64,000 nucleotides of DNA from Parcubacteria group bacterium. Its GTDB lineage: Bacteria > Patescibacteriota > Minisyncoccia > Phycocordibacterales > GCA-002724975. The stretch spans positions 1-64,000 of the forward strand of contig PBQF01000039.1 in assembly GCA_002724975.1 (NCBI GenBank), in the 5' to 3' direction. The notes beneath the pieces are model-generated. The model was given only the letters and a program-made list of their open reading frames with translations. It ran no database searches and was not told where the DNA came from. The first letter of the stretch is position 1. Each line of letters begins with the position of its first letter. Of this stretch, positions 1 to 8,634 are shown one piece after another. A program made the translations under genes and the position numbers.

Positions 1-746
1 AGATTATCTCATCGGGAGGATATTCCAATCAATTGCTAATTCCTATAATCGAAAAATAAGTTTTAATAAAAATTTGTTACTATGATAAGAAAGTGGTACT
101 TGTGCGTAGCACAATCCCTTTCTTTCCGTACAATCTACATAAAACTCTAAACGAAGCCACAGAACGAATACAAAGCAACACCGAGCAGGCATCGTGAGCG
201 AAGCGAGCGGCCAATGCGAGGTGCTTGCGAAGTGTGAGCGGACTCTCAAAATACCACAAAACGTGGAGAGGAAGCGCATCGCTCGACGCGAATGACGGAG
301 AAAAGGACGGACGGAATATTGGCACTGACCTAGATATAAATATAAGTCCTTTTTGGAGGAATGAAGCGGCGAAAACAAAACCATAAAATTTCCTATCAAT
401 TTTTTGCGGCTCCCCCCTGCACCCCCGCCGTTTTAAAAGGAAAGGTAAGGAAATTTTTGGTTTTGGTTCGCGACTGGAAGGAGCGCGAGGCGCGGATTGT
501 CAGTATTACTACGAAATCCGAGCGTACGACTTGGTTCAAAGCCACCACGCGCTCCGCGCGTGCGAAGCTAATCAAAATCCGCAGGATTTTGTTCATACAG
601 AGTTCGAACTTCGTTCAAGAAACACCGCCAGTTGGAATTTTTCAAGCTAGTGGAAGTCGCCTCGCTTCGGTCGAGCGTCGTATGGGAGACGGAACAATAC
701 TTGACAAAACTATTTAAATGATGTACTACCTTTAATAGAAAGTGAG
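1..746. other. GC-rich intergenic region, no supported gene
   Basis: I see no convincing gene here. Long open frames exist on both strands, but they overlap each other, have odd composition (runs of Arg, Ser, Cys and Trp), lack ribosome binding sites and match no family I know. Positions 160-300 and 470-690 are clearly GC-richer than the flanks and hold short self-complementary words such as gcgagcgaagcgagcg. It could be a structured RNA, decayed DNA or a long 5' region for the gene at 753. I saw no tmRNA, RNase P or SRP RNA signature. Confidence 0.4.
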
Positions 747-752
747 GTGGCT

Positions 753-956
753 GTGAAAATTGGTGAAGTAACAATGCTTGCTGTCTTGGTTGTAATCGTA
801 TCGGTCCTTGTGGGCTCGAATGGTGACTTGAGTAACTTTGAGAGTGTTCGAATCCCGCTCATTGTCGGACTCGGAATAGCGATTATCTTGACCTTGGGTC
901 TGACGATACTGGACATGAAGCACCCTCGGTCACGAAGAATGCGTAACAGAGAGTGA
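753..956 (+). CDS. Small membrane protein, unknown function
   Basis: A 67-residue protein with two hydrophobic segments (about residues 8-22 and 34-55) joined by a short polar loop, ending in a basic tail (KHPRSRRMRNRE) that should lie in the cytoplasm. I chose the GTG at 753 because a purine-rich AGTGAGGT sits 4-5 bases upstream; a GTG two codons earlier (747) is also possible. A long hairpin with a T-tract follows directly, so it looks like a single-gene transcript. Family not recognised. Confidence 0.55.
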   Translation: MKIGEVTMLAVLVVIVSVLVGSNGDLSNFESVRIPLIVGLGIAIILTLGLTILDMKHPRSRRMRNRE

Positions 957-968
957 AACACCAAAAAA

Positions 969-1014
969 GAAGCTGGCGATACTACGTAGTGGTGTCGTCG
1001 GCTTCGTCGCTTTT
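969..1014 (+). terminator. Rho-independent terminator after the small membrane gene
   Basis: A roughly 16-bp stem (arms 969-985 and 986-1005, with several G-U pairs, apex at the palindrome actacgtagt) is followed by gtcgctttta. It lies just after the 753-956 gene and before the convergent dehydrogenase gene. Confidence 0.6.
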
Positions 1015-1018
1015 ATAA

Positions 1019-1987
1019 TCACTTAATTATATTTTCAGGAATTCCCCCAGCTAGAAAATCTAGGATGTTTTGCGCTGCAATTTCACTCATTTTACCTCTC
1101 GTATCTTCAGTTGCTGAAGCAATATGCGGAGTAATCACAACATTCGGTAATTCAGCCAAACCAGGAGCCAGCTCTGGCTCTTTTTCAAAAACATCAATTG
1201 AGGCACCTTTTATCTTTCCAGATTTTAGTGCATCAACCAAAGCAAACTCATCTACAACTGGACCTCTGGAGGAATTAATTAAGTACGCACCTTTTTTCAT
1301 CATAGCGAGGCGTTCTTTATTTATTAAATGTCTTGTTGATGGAAGAAGTGGAACATGAATGGTCACGACATCTGCCTCTTTCAAAACTGCTTCTGGTGTA
1401 TCATAAAATTTCGCACTTAAATCTTTTTCAAAATGTTCATTCTGTTTAATGTCGTAGTAGATAATATTCATATCAAAACCCTTGTGAGCATGGTAACCAA
1501 CACGATAACCAATTCGTCCCGCACCCAAAACCCCTAAGGTCTTCCCCTTCAAATCAGTTCCTAAAAGTAATTCTGGTGCCCAGCCTTTGTATTTCCCTTC
1601 CCGCGTAAATTTATCTCCTTCGGTTACTCGCCTAGTAATAGAAAGCATTAAAGCCATGGTGTGCTCAGCGACAGTGTTGGTCAAAACACCTGGTGTATTA
1701 GTAATTGTAACTCCTCTTTTCTTGGCTTCCTTTATGTCAATATTGTTATAGCCAACTGCGTAATTGGCGAAAATTTTTGCACTCGGAGCTGCGTCAAAAA
1801 TTTCCCCATTAATCTGATCTGTTAAAAGGCAAAGTACAGCGTCATACTCTTTTTTCTTAAGCTCTGTTGTCAGCTCTTCTTTGGTAAGAACTCCGTCTTT
1901 GGCACTGACATCAACCTCGTGCCCTGCGTCTTGGAGCATTTTGATTCCAACTTCAGGGATTTTTCTTGTCACATAAACTTTTGACAT
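1019..1987 (-). CDS. D-2-hydroxyacid dehydrogenase (glyoxylate/hydroxypyruvate reductase type)
   Basis: A 322-residue NAD(P)-dependent D-2-hydroxyacid dehydrogenase of the GyaR/GhrB type, expected to interconvert 2-oxo acids such as glyoxylate or hydroxypyruvate with D-hydroxy acids in the cytoplasm. The Rossmann nucleotide loop GVLGAGRIG lies near residues 153-161. The family catalytic set is visible: Arg in NSSRGPVVDE, Glu in FEKEPELAP and His in TPHIASATED. Length is normal for the family. A TATAAT box (1994-1999 on the complement) lies exactly 6 bp before the ATG, so the mRNA is probably leaderless. It stands alone, divergent from secG. The exact substrate cannot be told from sequence. 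Confidence 0.92.
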   Translation of the reverse strand: MSKVYVTRKIPEVGIKMLQDAGHEVDVSAKDGVLTKEELTTELKKKEYDAVLCLLTDQINGEIFDAAPSAKIFANYAVGYNNIDIKEAKKRGVTITNTPGVLTNTVAEHTMALMLSITRRVTEGDKFTREGKYKGWAPELLLGTDLKGKTLGVLGAGRIGYRVGYHAHKGFDMNIIYYDIKQNEHFEKDLSAKFYDTPEAVLKEADVVTIHVPLLPSTRHLINKERLAMMKKGAYLINSSRGPVVDEFALVDALKSGKIKGASIDVFEKEPELAPGLAELPNVVITPHIASATEDTRGKMSEIAAQNILDFLAGGIPENIIK

Positions 1988-1993
1988 GAAATC

Positions 1994-1999
1994 ATTATA
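1994..1999 (-). promoter_or_regulatory. -10 box of the dehydrogenase gene (leaderless)
   Basis: TATAAT on the minus strand, separated from the ATG by exactly 6 bp, which places the expected transcription start on or next to the start codon. No good -35 was seen at 17 bp. Confidence 0.6.
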
Positions 2000-2031
2000 T
2001 CAAAAATAATTTCATAGAGTTTTCAAGGCTA

Positions 2032-2059
2032 TTGATTTCCCTTAGCTTACTGGTATAAT
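2032..2059 (+). promoter_or_regulatory. Promoter of secG
   Basis: TTGATT (2032-2037), a 16-bp spacer and TATAAT (2054-2059). The ATG of secG is 12 bp after the -10 box, so the leader would be only a few bases and no Shine-Dalgarno is present. Confidence 0.7.
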
Positions 2060-2071
2060 CCCAGAGTAAAC

Positions 2072-2290
2072 ATGGCTCAAATATTGCCTATAATTCAGAT
2101 AGCCCTTAGCGTCCTTTTGATTGCAGGGGTTCTCTTACAGCAGTCTGATGCTGGTCTTGGAAGCGCCTTTGGCGGAGGAGACGGTTCAGGACAGCACACT
2201 AGAAGAGGTATGGAAAAAAACATTTTCAATGCGACAATTATTATTGCTATTCTTTTTGCCGTTTCGGCATTTATCGCCCTTATAATATAG
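2072..2290 (+). CDS. secG: Preprotein translocase subunit SecG
   Basis: A 72-residue SecG homologue: two transmembrane helices (about 5-22 and 51-71) flank the glycine-rich cytoplasmic loop (SAFGGGDGSGQHTRRG) typical of the family. SecG assists SecYE in protein export through the inner membrane. The QQSDAGLGSAFGG stretch is the usual SecG signature. The gene has its own promoter and a near-absent leader. secE, secD and secF also occur in this window (48,923-51,421), so most Sec accessory components are present although scattered. Confidence 0.93.
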   Translation: MAQILPIIQIALSVLLIAGVLLQQSDAGLGSAFGGGDGSGQHTRRGMEKNIFNATIIIAILFAVSAFIALII

Positions 2291-2396
2291 ATTGCCCAGC
2301 GTCATTTTCCTTTAATGGGAAAGTGCAGTCGGGCTTGTAATATAATCCACCTTGTTATACTCTTTACTTGTAAGGACTGGTCTCCAATAATCACAA

Positions 2397-4175
2397 ATGG
2401 AACTTCCCTGTACTCTTATTCAATCCGTGAACGACTTACGAAATAAACTTAAAAAGCGAATCAATATAAAATTTCTGGATAGACTTCAAGCTTCTATTCA
2501 GAATCTTAATTTCAAAGATAAAGTAACCTTTTACGCTTTCGCTGCCCTTTTAATTTTAAGTACTTTCCTCTTATTAATGGGAGCCAGTCGTGCCTTAACA
2601 GTTGAGATACCGAGAGAGGGTGGAAAAATTACCGAAGGAGTAATCGGCTCTCCTAGATTTATCAACCCCCTTCTGGCTATTTCGGACACCGACAGAGATT
2701 TAACCAGCTTAGTCTATTCAGGATTAATGAAGGCAACCGCTGAAGGGGCCTTGGTTAATAACTTAGCTGAGAGCGTTGAAATTTTAGATGGAGGCCTTAG
2801 ATATATTTTTATAATAAAAGAGGATGCAGTATTCCATGATGGCGAATCGGTCGACGCTGATGATATTGTCTTCACAGTAGAAATGGCTAAAAACGATTTA
2901 TTAAAGAGCCCCAGAAGAGCTTCATGGGAAGGAATCGACGTTGAGAAAATTGATAATAAGACCGTGATGTTTAGTCTAAATGAACCTTACTCACCATTTC
3001 TAGAAAATGCCACAATCGGCATATTACCATTCCATATCTGGGGTGAGTTAAAAGTAGAAGAAATAACATTCAGTGATTTTAATATTGAGCCAATTGGTTC
3101 TGGCCCATATGAAGTCAAAGATATTAAAAAGAATTCATCCGGCATTCCAGAATCATATAAGCTCTCCGCCTTTGGTGAACATATTTTAGGAGAACCATTT
3201 ATTCAGGAAATTGAATTGAAATTTTACGACAGCGAAGGAGAGCTGATAAGAGCCTTTAATAAGAGAAACGTGAATAATATCCATTCCATTTCTCCGGAAT
3301 CAACAGCAAGCCTGAAAGGAAGGGGTACAACTATTATCACTTCTCCTCTCCCAAGAGTTTTTGGATTATTTTTCAACCAGAACCAAGCAACTGTCTTTAC
3401 CAATATAGAAGCCCGTGCAGCACTCAATGCTGGTATTAATAAAGAAAGAATCATTTCAGAAGTTTTAAACGAATTTGGAACATCGGTGGATGAGCCACTT
3501 CCCCCAGGAATCTCAATTAGAAGAAAAGTGAAAATAACAGAAGACAGTAATTTGAATCCAACTGAAGAAGCAATAAATATATTAGAGAGAAATGGCTGGG
3601 CAAGAGGCAGTGACAATATTATGATTAAAAAAACGAAGAAAGAAGACTACAGATTAAGTTTTTCAATTTCAACTTCAAATGCACCAGAGTTGAAATCAGT
3701 CGCGAATATTCTAAAGGAAGAATGGGAGAAAATTGGAGCAGAAATTGAATTGAGATTTTTTGAAACCGGCCTTTTGAATCAAGAAGTTATAAGGCCAAGA
3801 GAATATGACTCACTTCTATTTGGAGAAATAGTCGGCAGAGATTTTGACCTCTTCGCTTTTTGGCACTCTTCACAACGAAACGACCCTGGTTTAAATATCG
3901 CCCTTTATACAAACATTACAGCTGATAGTTTGCTCGAAGGTATTAGAACAACTTCAACTAGACGGGAGAAAGAAGATCTGTATATTGAATTTGAAAGAGA
4001 AATTGAAAACGATATTCCGGCAGTCTTTCTTTACTCGCCTGATTTTATATATGCAACAAATAAAAAAATTAAAGGTCTTAGTGTTGGAATCGTTACAACC
4101 CCAGCAGAACGATTCTTACATGTGGATGAATGGTACTTAAAGACCGACAGAGTCTGGCCATTCTTCACAAATTAA
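2397..4175 (+). CDS. ABC-type peptide/oligopeptide substrate-binding protein
   Basis: A 592-residue solute-binding protein of the SBP_bac_5 (OppA/DppA) family, which captures peptides or similar ligands outside the membrane. A cytoplasmic N-terminal stretch of about 45 residues precedes one hydrophobic helix (about 46-66); no lipobox cysteine is seen, so it is probably membrane-anchored rather than a lipoprotein. Family features include the early EGVIGSPRFINPLL region, YSGLMKATAEG, and the FHDGESVDADDIVFTVE motif. No permease or ATPase genes lie next to it, which is unusual for a transporter. The start is uncertain: there is no clear Shine-Dalgarno at the ATG. It is followed closely by RNase J. 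Confidence 0.85.
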   Translation: MELPCTLIQSVNDLRNKLKKRINIKFLDRLQASIQNLNFKDKVTFYAFAALLILSTFLLLMGASRALTVEIPREGGKITEGVIGSPRFINPLLAISDTDRDLTSLVYSGLMKATAEGALVNNLAESVEILDGGLRYIFIIKEDAVFHDGESVDADDIVFTVEMAKNDLLKSPRRASWEGIDVEKIDNKTVMFSLNEPYSPFLENATIGILPFHIWGELKVEEITFSDFNIEPIGSGPYEVKDIKKNSSGIPESYKLSAFGEHILGEPFIQEIELKFYDSEGELIRAFNKRNVNNIHSISPESTASLKGRGTTIITSPLPRVFGLFFNQNQATVFTNIEARAALNAGINKERIISEVLNEFGTSVDEPLPPGISIRRKVKITEDSNLNPTEEAINILERNGWARGSDNIMIKKTKKEDYRLSFSISTSNAPELKSVANILKEEWEKIGAEIELRFFETGLLNQEVIRPREYDSLLFGEIVGRDFDLFAFWHSSQRNDPGLNIALYTNITADSLLEGIRTTSTRREKEDLYIEFEREIENDIPAVFLYSPDFIYATNKKIKGLSVGIVTTPAERFLHVDEWYLKTDRVWPFFTN

Positions 4176-4190
4176 CAGTTAATTATTAAT

Positions 4191-6017
4191 TTGAAAGTGA
4201 ACAAAAAACAAAAAGTGGCTAGACGGCCTTCTTCTCCAAAAGGCTTTAGTCAAAACAAAGGAAAGAGAAGTATGCGAATGAAAAGGGGTCCAAAAAAAAT
4301 CCCAAGGGTTAATATTAATACCGAAAAATTACATAAAATTCCAGATTTGAAAAAAGGTGATGTAAGAATTATTACCCTTGGTGGAGTCGAGGAAATCGGC
4401 AAAAATATGACCGCTGTTGAGTACGGCAATGACATCGTTATTATTGATTCTGGTTTTCAATTCAAAGAAGAGGACACTCCGGGTATAGACTTCATTCTGC
4501 CCAACACAAAATATCTTGAAGAAAGAAAGCACAAAATTAAAGCACTCTTGATTACACATGGACACCTTGATCATATTGGAGCAATCCCTTATGTCATGGA
4601 CAAAATTGGTAATCCTCCGATTTATACCAGAGAGTTCGGCACAATGATGATTATGAAAAGACAGGAGGAATTCCCTACTTCACCAGCTCTTAATATAAAA
4701 ATAGTTAAGGGTAAAGAGAAAATTAAATTCAGTGACCTCTCTGTTAGCTTCTTCGAGGTCGACCACTCCATTCCAGACTCCATGGGGATTATTGTAGAGA
4801 CTCCTTATGGAGATATTATTAATACCGGCGATTTAAAGATTGACCACCACGACGGCATTCCAAGTAAGAGAGAGGTTGATAAATACAAGCTTTTCAAAAA
4901 CAGAAAGGTCTTGATGATGACACTTGATTCGACAAATATTGAAAGACGAGGCTGGTCTTTGCCAGAAGATATTGTTATAGAAAACGTTAAAAAGATAATT
5001 AAAGACGCCAGAGGTCGGTTGATTATTGGAGTCTTCTCATCACATATCGACAGAATTATCTCCTTCATAAATTATGCAGAAAAATTAAATAAAAAAGTCG
5101 TTATTGAAGGGTTTAGTATGAAAAACAACATTGAGATTGTTAAAAAACTGGGACTAATAAAGACAAATAATATTATCCCAGTCGCAACTATGGAAGATTA
5201 CCCGCCAGATAAAATCTTAATCCTTTCAACCGGAGCCCAAGGTGAGCAGTTTGCGGGGCTAATGAGAATGGCCAATAAAACACACAAGCATATCAAACTT
5301 AATAAAAATGACACGGTCTTGATGTCTTCGTCAATTATCCCCGGAAACGAAAGAGCTATTACCAAACTGAAAGACAATCTTTACAGGCATGACCCAAAGG
5401 TTATTACTTATCTTGATGCAGAAGTCCATGCATCCGGACATGCTTACAGGGAAGAAATCACATGGGTTCACAAACAAGTTGATTACAAATTCTTCATGCC
5501 AGTTCACGGATATCACTATATGCTGAAAATGCATGCGGAGTTGTCGGAATCGCTTGGCACCAGACCCGAAAATATTGTTGTTCCTGACAATGGCTCAGTT
5601 ATCGAAATCACAGATAAGGGCACAAAAATAAATATCAGAAAGGAAAAAGCGGCATCAAACACTATTATGGTGGACGGCTTTTCTGTCGGCGGTACTCAAG
5701 AGATGGTCATCCGAGATAGAAAACTTTTGGCAGAGGATGGGATTGTTTTAGTTGTAGCTTCAATCGATCCTCGAACTGGATCTCTCCGAAAATCACCCGA
5801 TATTATTGCCAGAGGATTCGTTTATGTGAAAGAGTCGCAGGATTTATTGGCTCAAACCCGACTTATCATTAAGAAGAGTGTGGAATCAAACACTAAAGGC
5901 ATGAACCCTATAAACTTTGATTATATCAAAGACGCCCTAACCAATGATGTTCGAAAATTTCTATTTCAGAAGACAGCTAAGTCCCCAATGGTAATTCCTG
6001 TTATAATAGGGGTCTAA
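4191..6017 (+). CDS. rnj: Ribonuclease J
   Basis: A 608-residue RNase J, an endo- and 5'-exoribonuclease of the metallo-beta-lactamase/beta-CASP superfamily that matures and degrades RNA. A basic N-terminal tail of about 50 residues (KKQKVARRPSSPKG and onwards) precedes the catalytic domain with the metal-binding motif HGHLDHIG (about 123-130), the later VDHSIPDS and NTGDLKIDH histidine/aspartate motifs, the beta-CASP domain, and PVHGYHYM near the end of the catalytic core. The C-terminal domain is present. The start codon is either TTG 4191 or GTG 4197. It overlaps the MFS gene by one base. With RNase J the organism may lack RNase E, as many CPR bacteria do. Confidence 0.95.
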   Translation: MKVNKKQKVARRPSSPKGFSQNKGKRSMRMKRGPKKIPRVNINTEKLHKIPDLKKGDVRIITLGGVEEIGKNMTAVEYGNDIVIIDSGFQFKEEDTPGIDFILPNTKYLEERKHKIKALLITHGHLDHIGAIPYVMDKIGNPPIYTREFGTMMIMKRQEEFPTSPALNIKIVKGKEKIKFSDLSVSFFEVDHSIPDSMGIIVETPYGDIINTGDLKIDHHDGIPSKREVDKYKLFKNRKVLMMTLDSTNIERRGWSLPEDIVIENVKKIIKDARGRLIIGVFSSHIDRIISFINYAEKLNKKVVIEGFSMKNNIEIVKKLGLIKTNNIIPVATMEDYPPDKILILSTGAQGEQFAGLMRMANKTHKHIKLNKNDTVLMSSSIIPGNERAITKLKDNLYRHDPKVITYLDAEVHASGHAYREEITWVHKQVDYKFFMPVHGYHYMLKMHAELSESLGTRPENIVVPDNGSVIEITDKGTKINIRKEKAASNTIMVDGFSVGGTQEMVIRDRKLLAEDGIVLVVASIDPRTGSLRKSPDIIARGFVYVKESQDLLAQTRLIIKKSVESNTKGMNPINFDYIKDALTNDVRKFLFQKTAKSPMVIPVIIGV

Positions 6018-7165
6018 TGAAACAGAAAATTACCGCACTTTATTTGGTGGCATTCTTTCTGAGTCTTCATATTGCCCTGCCGGCTTATGTCAACTCAACT
6101 TTCTTAAGTAATTTCGTGGCCGAGAGATTTATTGGAATCATCTACACCATTGGTTCAATTTTGACAATTATCATCTTCGCCTTTGTTCCGCAAATCCTAA
6201 CAAGATTTGGTAATTTCAAAGTAGCCGTTACTATTCTTGGAATTGAAACACTGGCAGTAGTTTCTCTGGCTATAACCCAAAATCCAATTTTTATCATTAT
6301 CGCTTTCATTGGAAGCATTAGCTTAATTAGGGTTGCGGCTTTTAATTCAGATGTCTTCTTGGAAAGTTTGTCTACCGATAGCAAAACTGGAGGCATCAGA
6401 GGATTCTTTTTCTCATCCTCAAATGTTGCCTGGGTTGCTTCCCCTGTTTTGGCTGGATTTATTTTGGGTGACGACAATTACACCAGACTCTATGCCCTGA
6501 CTGCCTTAGCTGCAATTCCAGTCATAATTATCTTCTTTAAAAAATTCAGTAACTTTAAGGATCCTGCTTACGACCATTTTCCGTTTTGGAAAACCCTCAA
6601 GATAATGATGAACCGTGACGGCATTAGAAAAATATTTTTGTCAAATATTATGCTACGGTTTTTCTATTCTTGGATGGTTATTTATACGCCGATTTACCTG
6701 CACGAACATATTGGTTTTAGCTGGGGTGAAATCGGTTTAATTTTCTCCATCATGCTTGTGCCTTTTGTGGTTTTGGGAATCCCTCTTGGCAAAATTGCTG
6801 ACAAATATATCGGAGAAAAAGAACTTTTGAGCTTAGGCTTCGTTATTGTCGCAGTTTCGACAGCTTATCTTTCATTTGTTGATAGTTCAAACTTTTTAGT
6901 CTGGGCACTGGTTCTCTTGGTTACCAGAATCGGAGCAAGTATGGTTGATATTATGAGTGAGACATACTTCTTTAAAAAAATAGATGGCAGTGATTCCAAC
7001 TTACTTGGATTTTTCAGAATGACTGGACCAATCGCCTTTATAATAGGCCCTCTTCTTGCAACACTTGTTCTGCCTTTCGTTGGTATAAAATATCTGTTCT
7101 TAGTCTTGGGAATTTTAATGCTTTGGGGACTTCGATACTCATTAACCCTTAAGGATACCCTTTAA
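6017..7165 (+). CDS. MFS transporter
   Basis: A 382-residue polytopic membrane protein with about 11-12 hydrophobic segments arranged as two halves separated by a charged loop near residues 175-195 (KKFSNFKDPAYDH), as in the major facilitator superfamily. The cytoplasmic loop GIPLGKIADKYIGEKE after the eighth or so helix resembles the conserved MFS GxxxDRxGRR loop. The ATG overlaps the stop of the RNase J gene (TAATG), so the two are probably co-transcribed and translationally coupled. Substrate unknown; drug or metabolite efflux are both possible. Confidence 0.85.
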   Translation: MKQKITALYLVAFFLSLHIALPAYVNSTFLSNFVAERFIGIIYTIGSILTIIIFAFVPQILTRFGNFKVAVTILGIETLAVVSLAITQNPIFIIIAFIGSISLIRVAAFNSDVFLESLSTDSKTGGIRGFFFSSSNVAWVASPVLAGFILGDDNYTRLYALTALAAIPVIIIFFKKFSNFKDPAYDHFPFWKTLKIMMNRDGIRKIFLSNIMLRFFYSWMVIYTPIYLHEHIGFSWGEIGLIFSIMLVPFVVLGIPLGKIADKYIGEKELLSLGFVIVAVSTAYLSFVDSSNFLVWALVLLVTRIGASMVDIMSETYFFKKIDGSDSNLLGFFRMTGPIAFIIGPLLATLVLPFVGIKYLFLVLGILMLWGLRYSLTLKDTL

Positions 7166-7275
7166 ATCACCCTTCAATAACGGCGAGAACATCAATAGCA
7201 ACCAAAATTCCAGTATTATTTTTGCTTCCACTACTGCTGTATAACTCTTCATGCATGAGTAGATTTTAACAACAA

Positions 7276-7303
7276 AACACCCCCTCCAAAAAGAAGGGGT
7301 GTT
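7276..7303 (-). terminator. Terminator of the gene at 7324-7545
   Basis: An 8-bp stem (AACACCCC paired with GGGGTGTT). On the minus strand it is followed by TTTTGTTGTT, so it terminates leftward transcription from the small membrane gene. Confidence 0.7.
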
Positions 7304-7323
7304 CGTAAAAACATTTCCTAAAA

Positions 7324-7545
7324 TTATCGGCTCTTTAGGTATACCAGCAAAGCAAAGACAAACGCTGCTATGTGGAACCATAGGTCTGAAGTCAGTCCTC
7401 CACTCCAATCTTCAATGATTATCAAGGCCGTACCCAAGGCATAAACTAAGGTAAAGTAGACATGGACGCTCTTGTGTCCTCCCCAGGCATACAAAAGCTG
7501 AATAAGCCATGCCACTGCCACCAAAGCTAAAGCTAAAGTCATCAT
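7324..7545 (-). CDS. Small integral membrane protein, unknown function
   Basis: A 73-residue protein with three hydrophobic segments (roughly 3-20, 29-44 and 52-70) and few charges outside them. I place the start at one of two adjacent ATG codons (7545 or 7542) because AAGAAG lies just upstream; the longer open frame would need a TTG and adds a non-hydrophobic tail. A terminator follows. Family not recognised. Confidence 0.6.
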   Translation of the reverse strand: MMTLALALVAVAWLIQLLYAWGGHKSVHVYFTLVYALGTALIIIEDWSGGLTSDLWFHIAAFVFALLVYLKSR

Positions 7546-7683
7546 AATCTTCTTAGCATTAATATTAAAAAACCTTAAGGAATTGAGCTCCGACAAGCTC
7601 AAAACAAATAAATAAAAGGTTATTTAAATGATAGAACAAAATTAGACCACAACTTAGAACACTTGTGGAAAAGTTTTTAAGGT

Positions 7684-7941
7684 TTAAACACCTAAAAGTT
7701 TGGCTAATTTGGGCTCATCGAAGCCAATAACAATATCTTGCTGCTCTCCTTCTGCACCATTACTGACTATGATTACTGGAACACCCATTTGACTAGTTTT
7801 TTCTATCATTTCTTTTCTTTTTTCCATATCAGTTGCCACATTGTAATCCGTAAATTCTATATTCTTTTCACCAAAATATTCTTTGGCTGCATGGCAGAAG
7901 TGACAGGCTGGTGTTGTGTAAATCTCCACTTTTTTAGACAT
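7684..7941 (-). CDS. Glutaredoxin family protein
   Basis: An 85-residue thioredoxin-fold protein of the glutaredoxin/NrdH type, a small cytoplasmic thiol-disulfide oxidoreductase. The fold starts with VEIYTTPACHFC, giving the redox CxxC (CHFC, residues 13-16), followed by the cis-proline region MGVPVIIV (about 52-59) and the C-terminal helix. No signal peptide is visible. It lies downstream of the VKOR gene on the same strand, separated by 35 bp, suggesting a shared thiol-redox role, though VKOR works at the membrane and this protein should be cytosolic. Confidence 0.88.
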   Translation of the reverse strand: MSKKVEIYTTPACHFCHAAKEYFGEKNIEFTDYNVATDMEKRKEMIEKTSQMGVPVIIVSNGAEGEQQDIVIGFDEPKLAKLLGV

Positions 7942-7976
7942 ATTTTTTGTGTTTAATTAAAAAAATAATTTAAGTC

Positions 7977-8432
7977 TTAGGATTTTATCATTTCTCCATC
8001 ATATGAATCAACCCCTTTTTTCAAAACATACATCCCTAATAAGAAAAGGACAATGGAAGTCGCAGCAGAAACCATGCAATATACACAAAACTCTCCTATG
8101 ACAAAAGCTTGAAGATAAATAAACCAAAAAGAAACAAGAAGCCCGATAGTCGTAAACTTCGCAACCTTTCTGATTAGAAGGGTGCTCCTGTTAATGTTAT
8201 ATAAGAGAGTTGCAAAAAATATAATTGCGTAGTAAATCAGTCCAAAGGCGGCTACTGGTATATTGAAAAGTTCCGAATATTCACTCTGGAGGACTATGTC
8301 ACAATCTTGAATTAGAAAACATCCGGCTTCCCCTCCCTGTAGATGAGTAAGAGTTAAATAGCCAGCATTCAGCATGCCAATCAAAGAAAAAAGAAGTAAA
8401 GAATTTATAAGCCAATTTTTGGGTTTTTGCAT
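7977..8432 (-). CDS. Vitamin K epoxide reductase (VKOR) family protein
   Basis: A 151-residue integral membrane protein with four to five hydrophobic helices. It carries both VKOR cysteine pairs: C38 and C44 in the first extracytoplasmic loop (GCFLIQDC) and the active-site CVYC (C116, C119) in the last helix region. Bacterial VKOR replaces DsbB: it passes electrons from a DsbA-like oxidase to quinone and so drives disulfide formation outside the membrane. No fused thioredoxin domain is present, so a separate partner must exist elsewhere. The surface proteins in this window contain cysteine pairs that could be its eventual substrates (inference). Confidence 0.9.
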   Translation of the reverse strand: MQKPKNWLINSLLLFSLIGMLNAGYLTLTHLQGGEAGCFLIQDCDIVLQSEYSELFNIPVAAFGLIYYAIIFFATLLYNINRSTLLIRKVAKFTTIGLLVSFWFIYLQAFVIGEFCVYCMVSAATSIVLFLLGMYVLKKGVDSYDGEMIKS

Positions 8433-8524
8433 TATTTACTAGAGGTCTTTATCATGCCCCAGAGCCACGGATTAATACATCGGCCAGAACTATAATTAAT
8501 AATATATGTCATTATACCAAATTG

Positions 8525-8595
8525 CTGCCGGACAGGGACTCGAACCCCGATTTTTTGGACCAGAACCAAACGTCCTACCATTAGACGATCCGGCA
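8525..8595 (-). tRNA. tRNA-Gln (anticodon CUG)
   Basis: A cloverleaf on the minus strand: acceptor TGCCGGA/TCCGGCA, D-arm GTCTAATGGTAGGAC, anticodon stem TTTGG/CCAAA around loop TTCTGGT (anticodon CTG), and T-arm with TTCGAGT. The discriminator is G and CCA is not encoded. Confidence 0.93.
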
Positions 8596-8634
8596 TTCGT
8601 AATTAAGATAACTCAAATTTTTAGAATTTAAAAG

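Noticed and set aside
361..717. 118-codon open frame on the plus strand
   Set aside because: Overlaps an equally open minus-strand frame, odd composition, no ribosome binding site and no recognisable family; most likely a by-product of GC-rich DNA.
2292..2340. Terminator after secG
   Set aside because: Some inverted words exist but pairing is interrupted and no T-tract follows.
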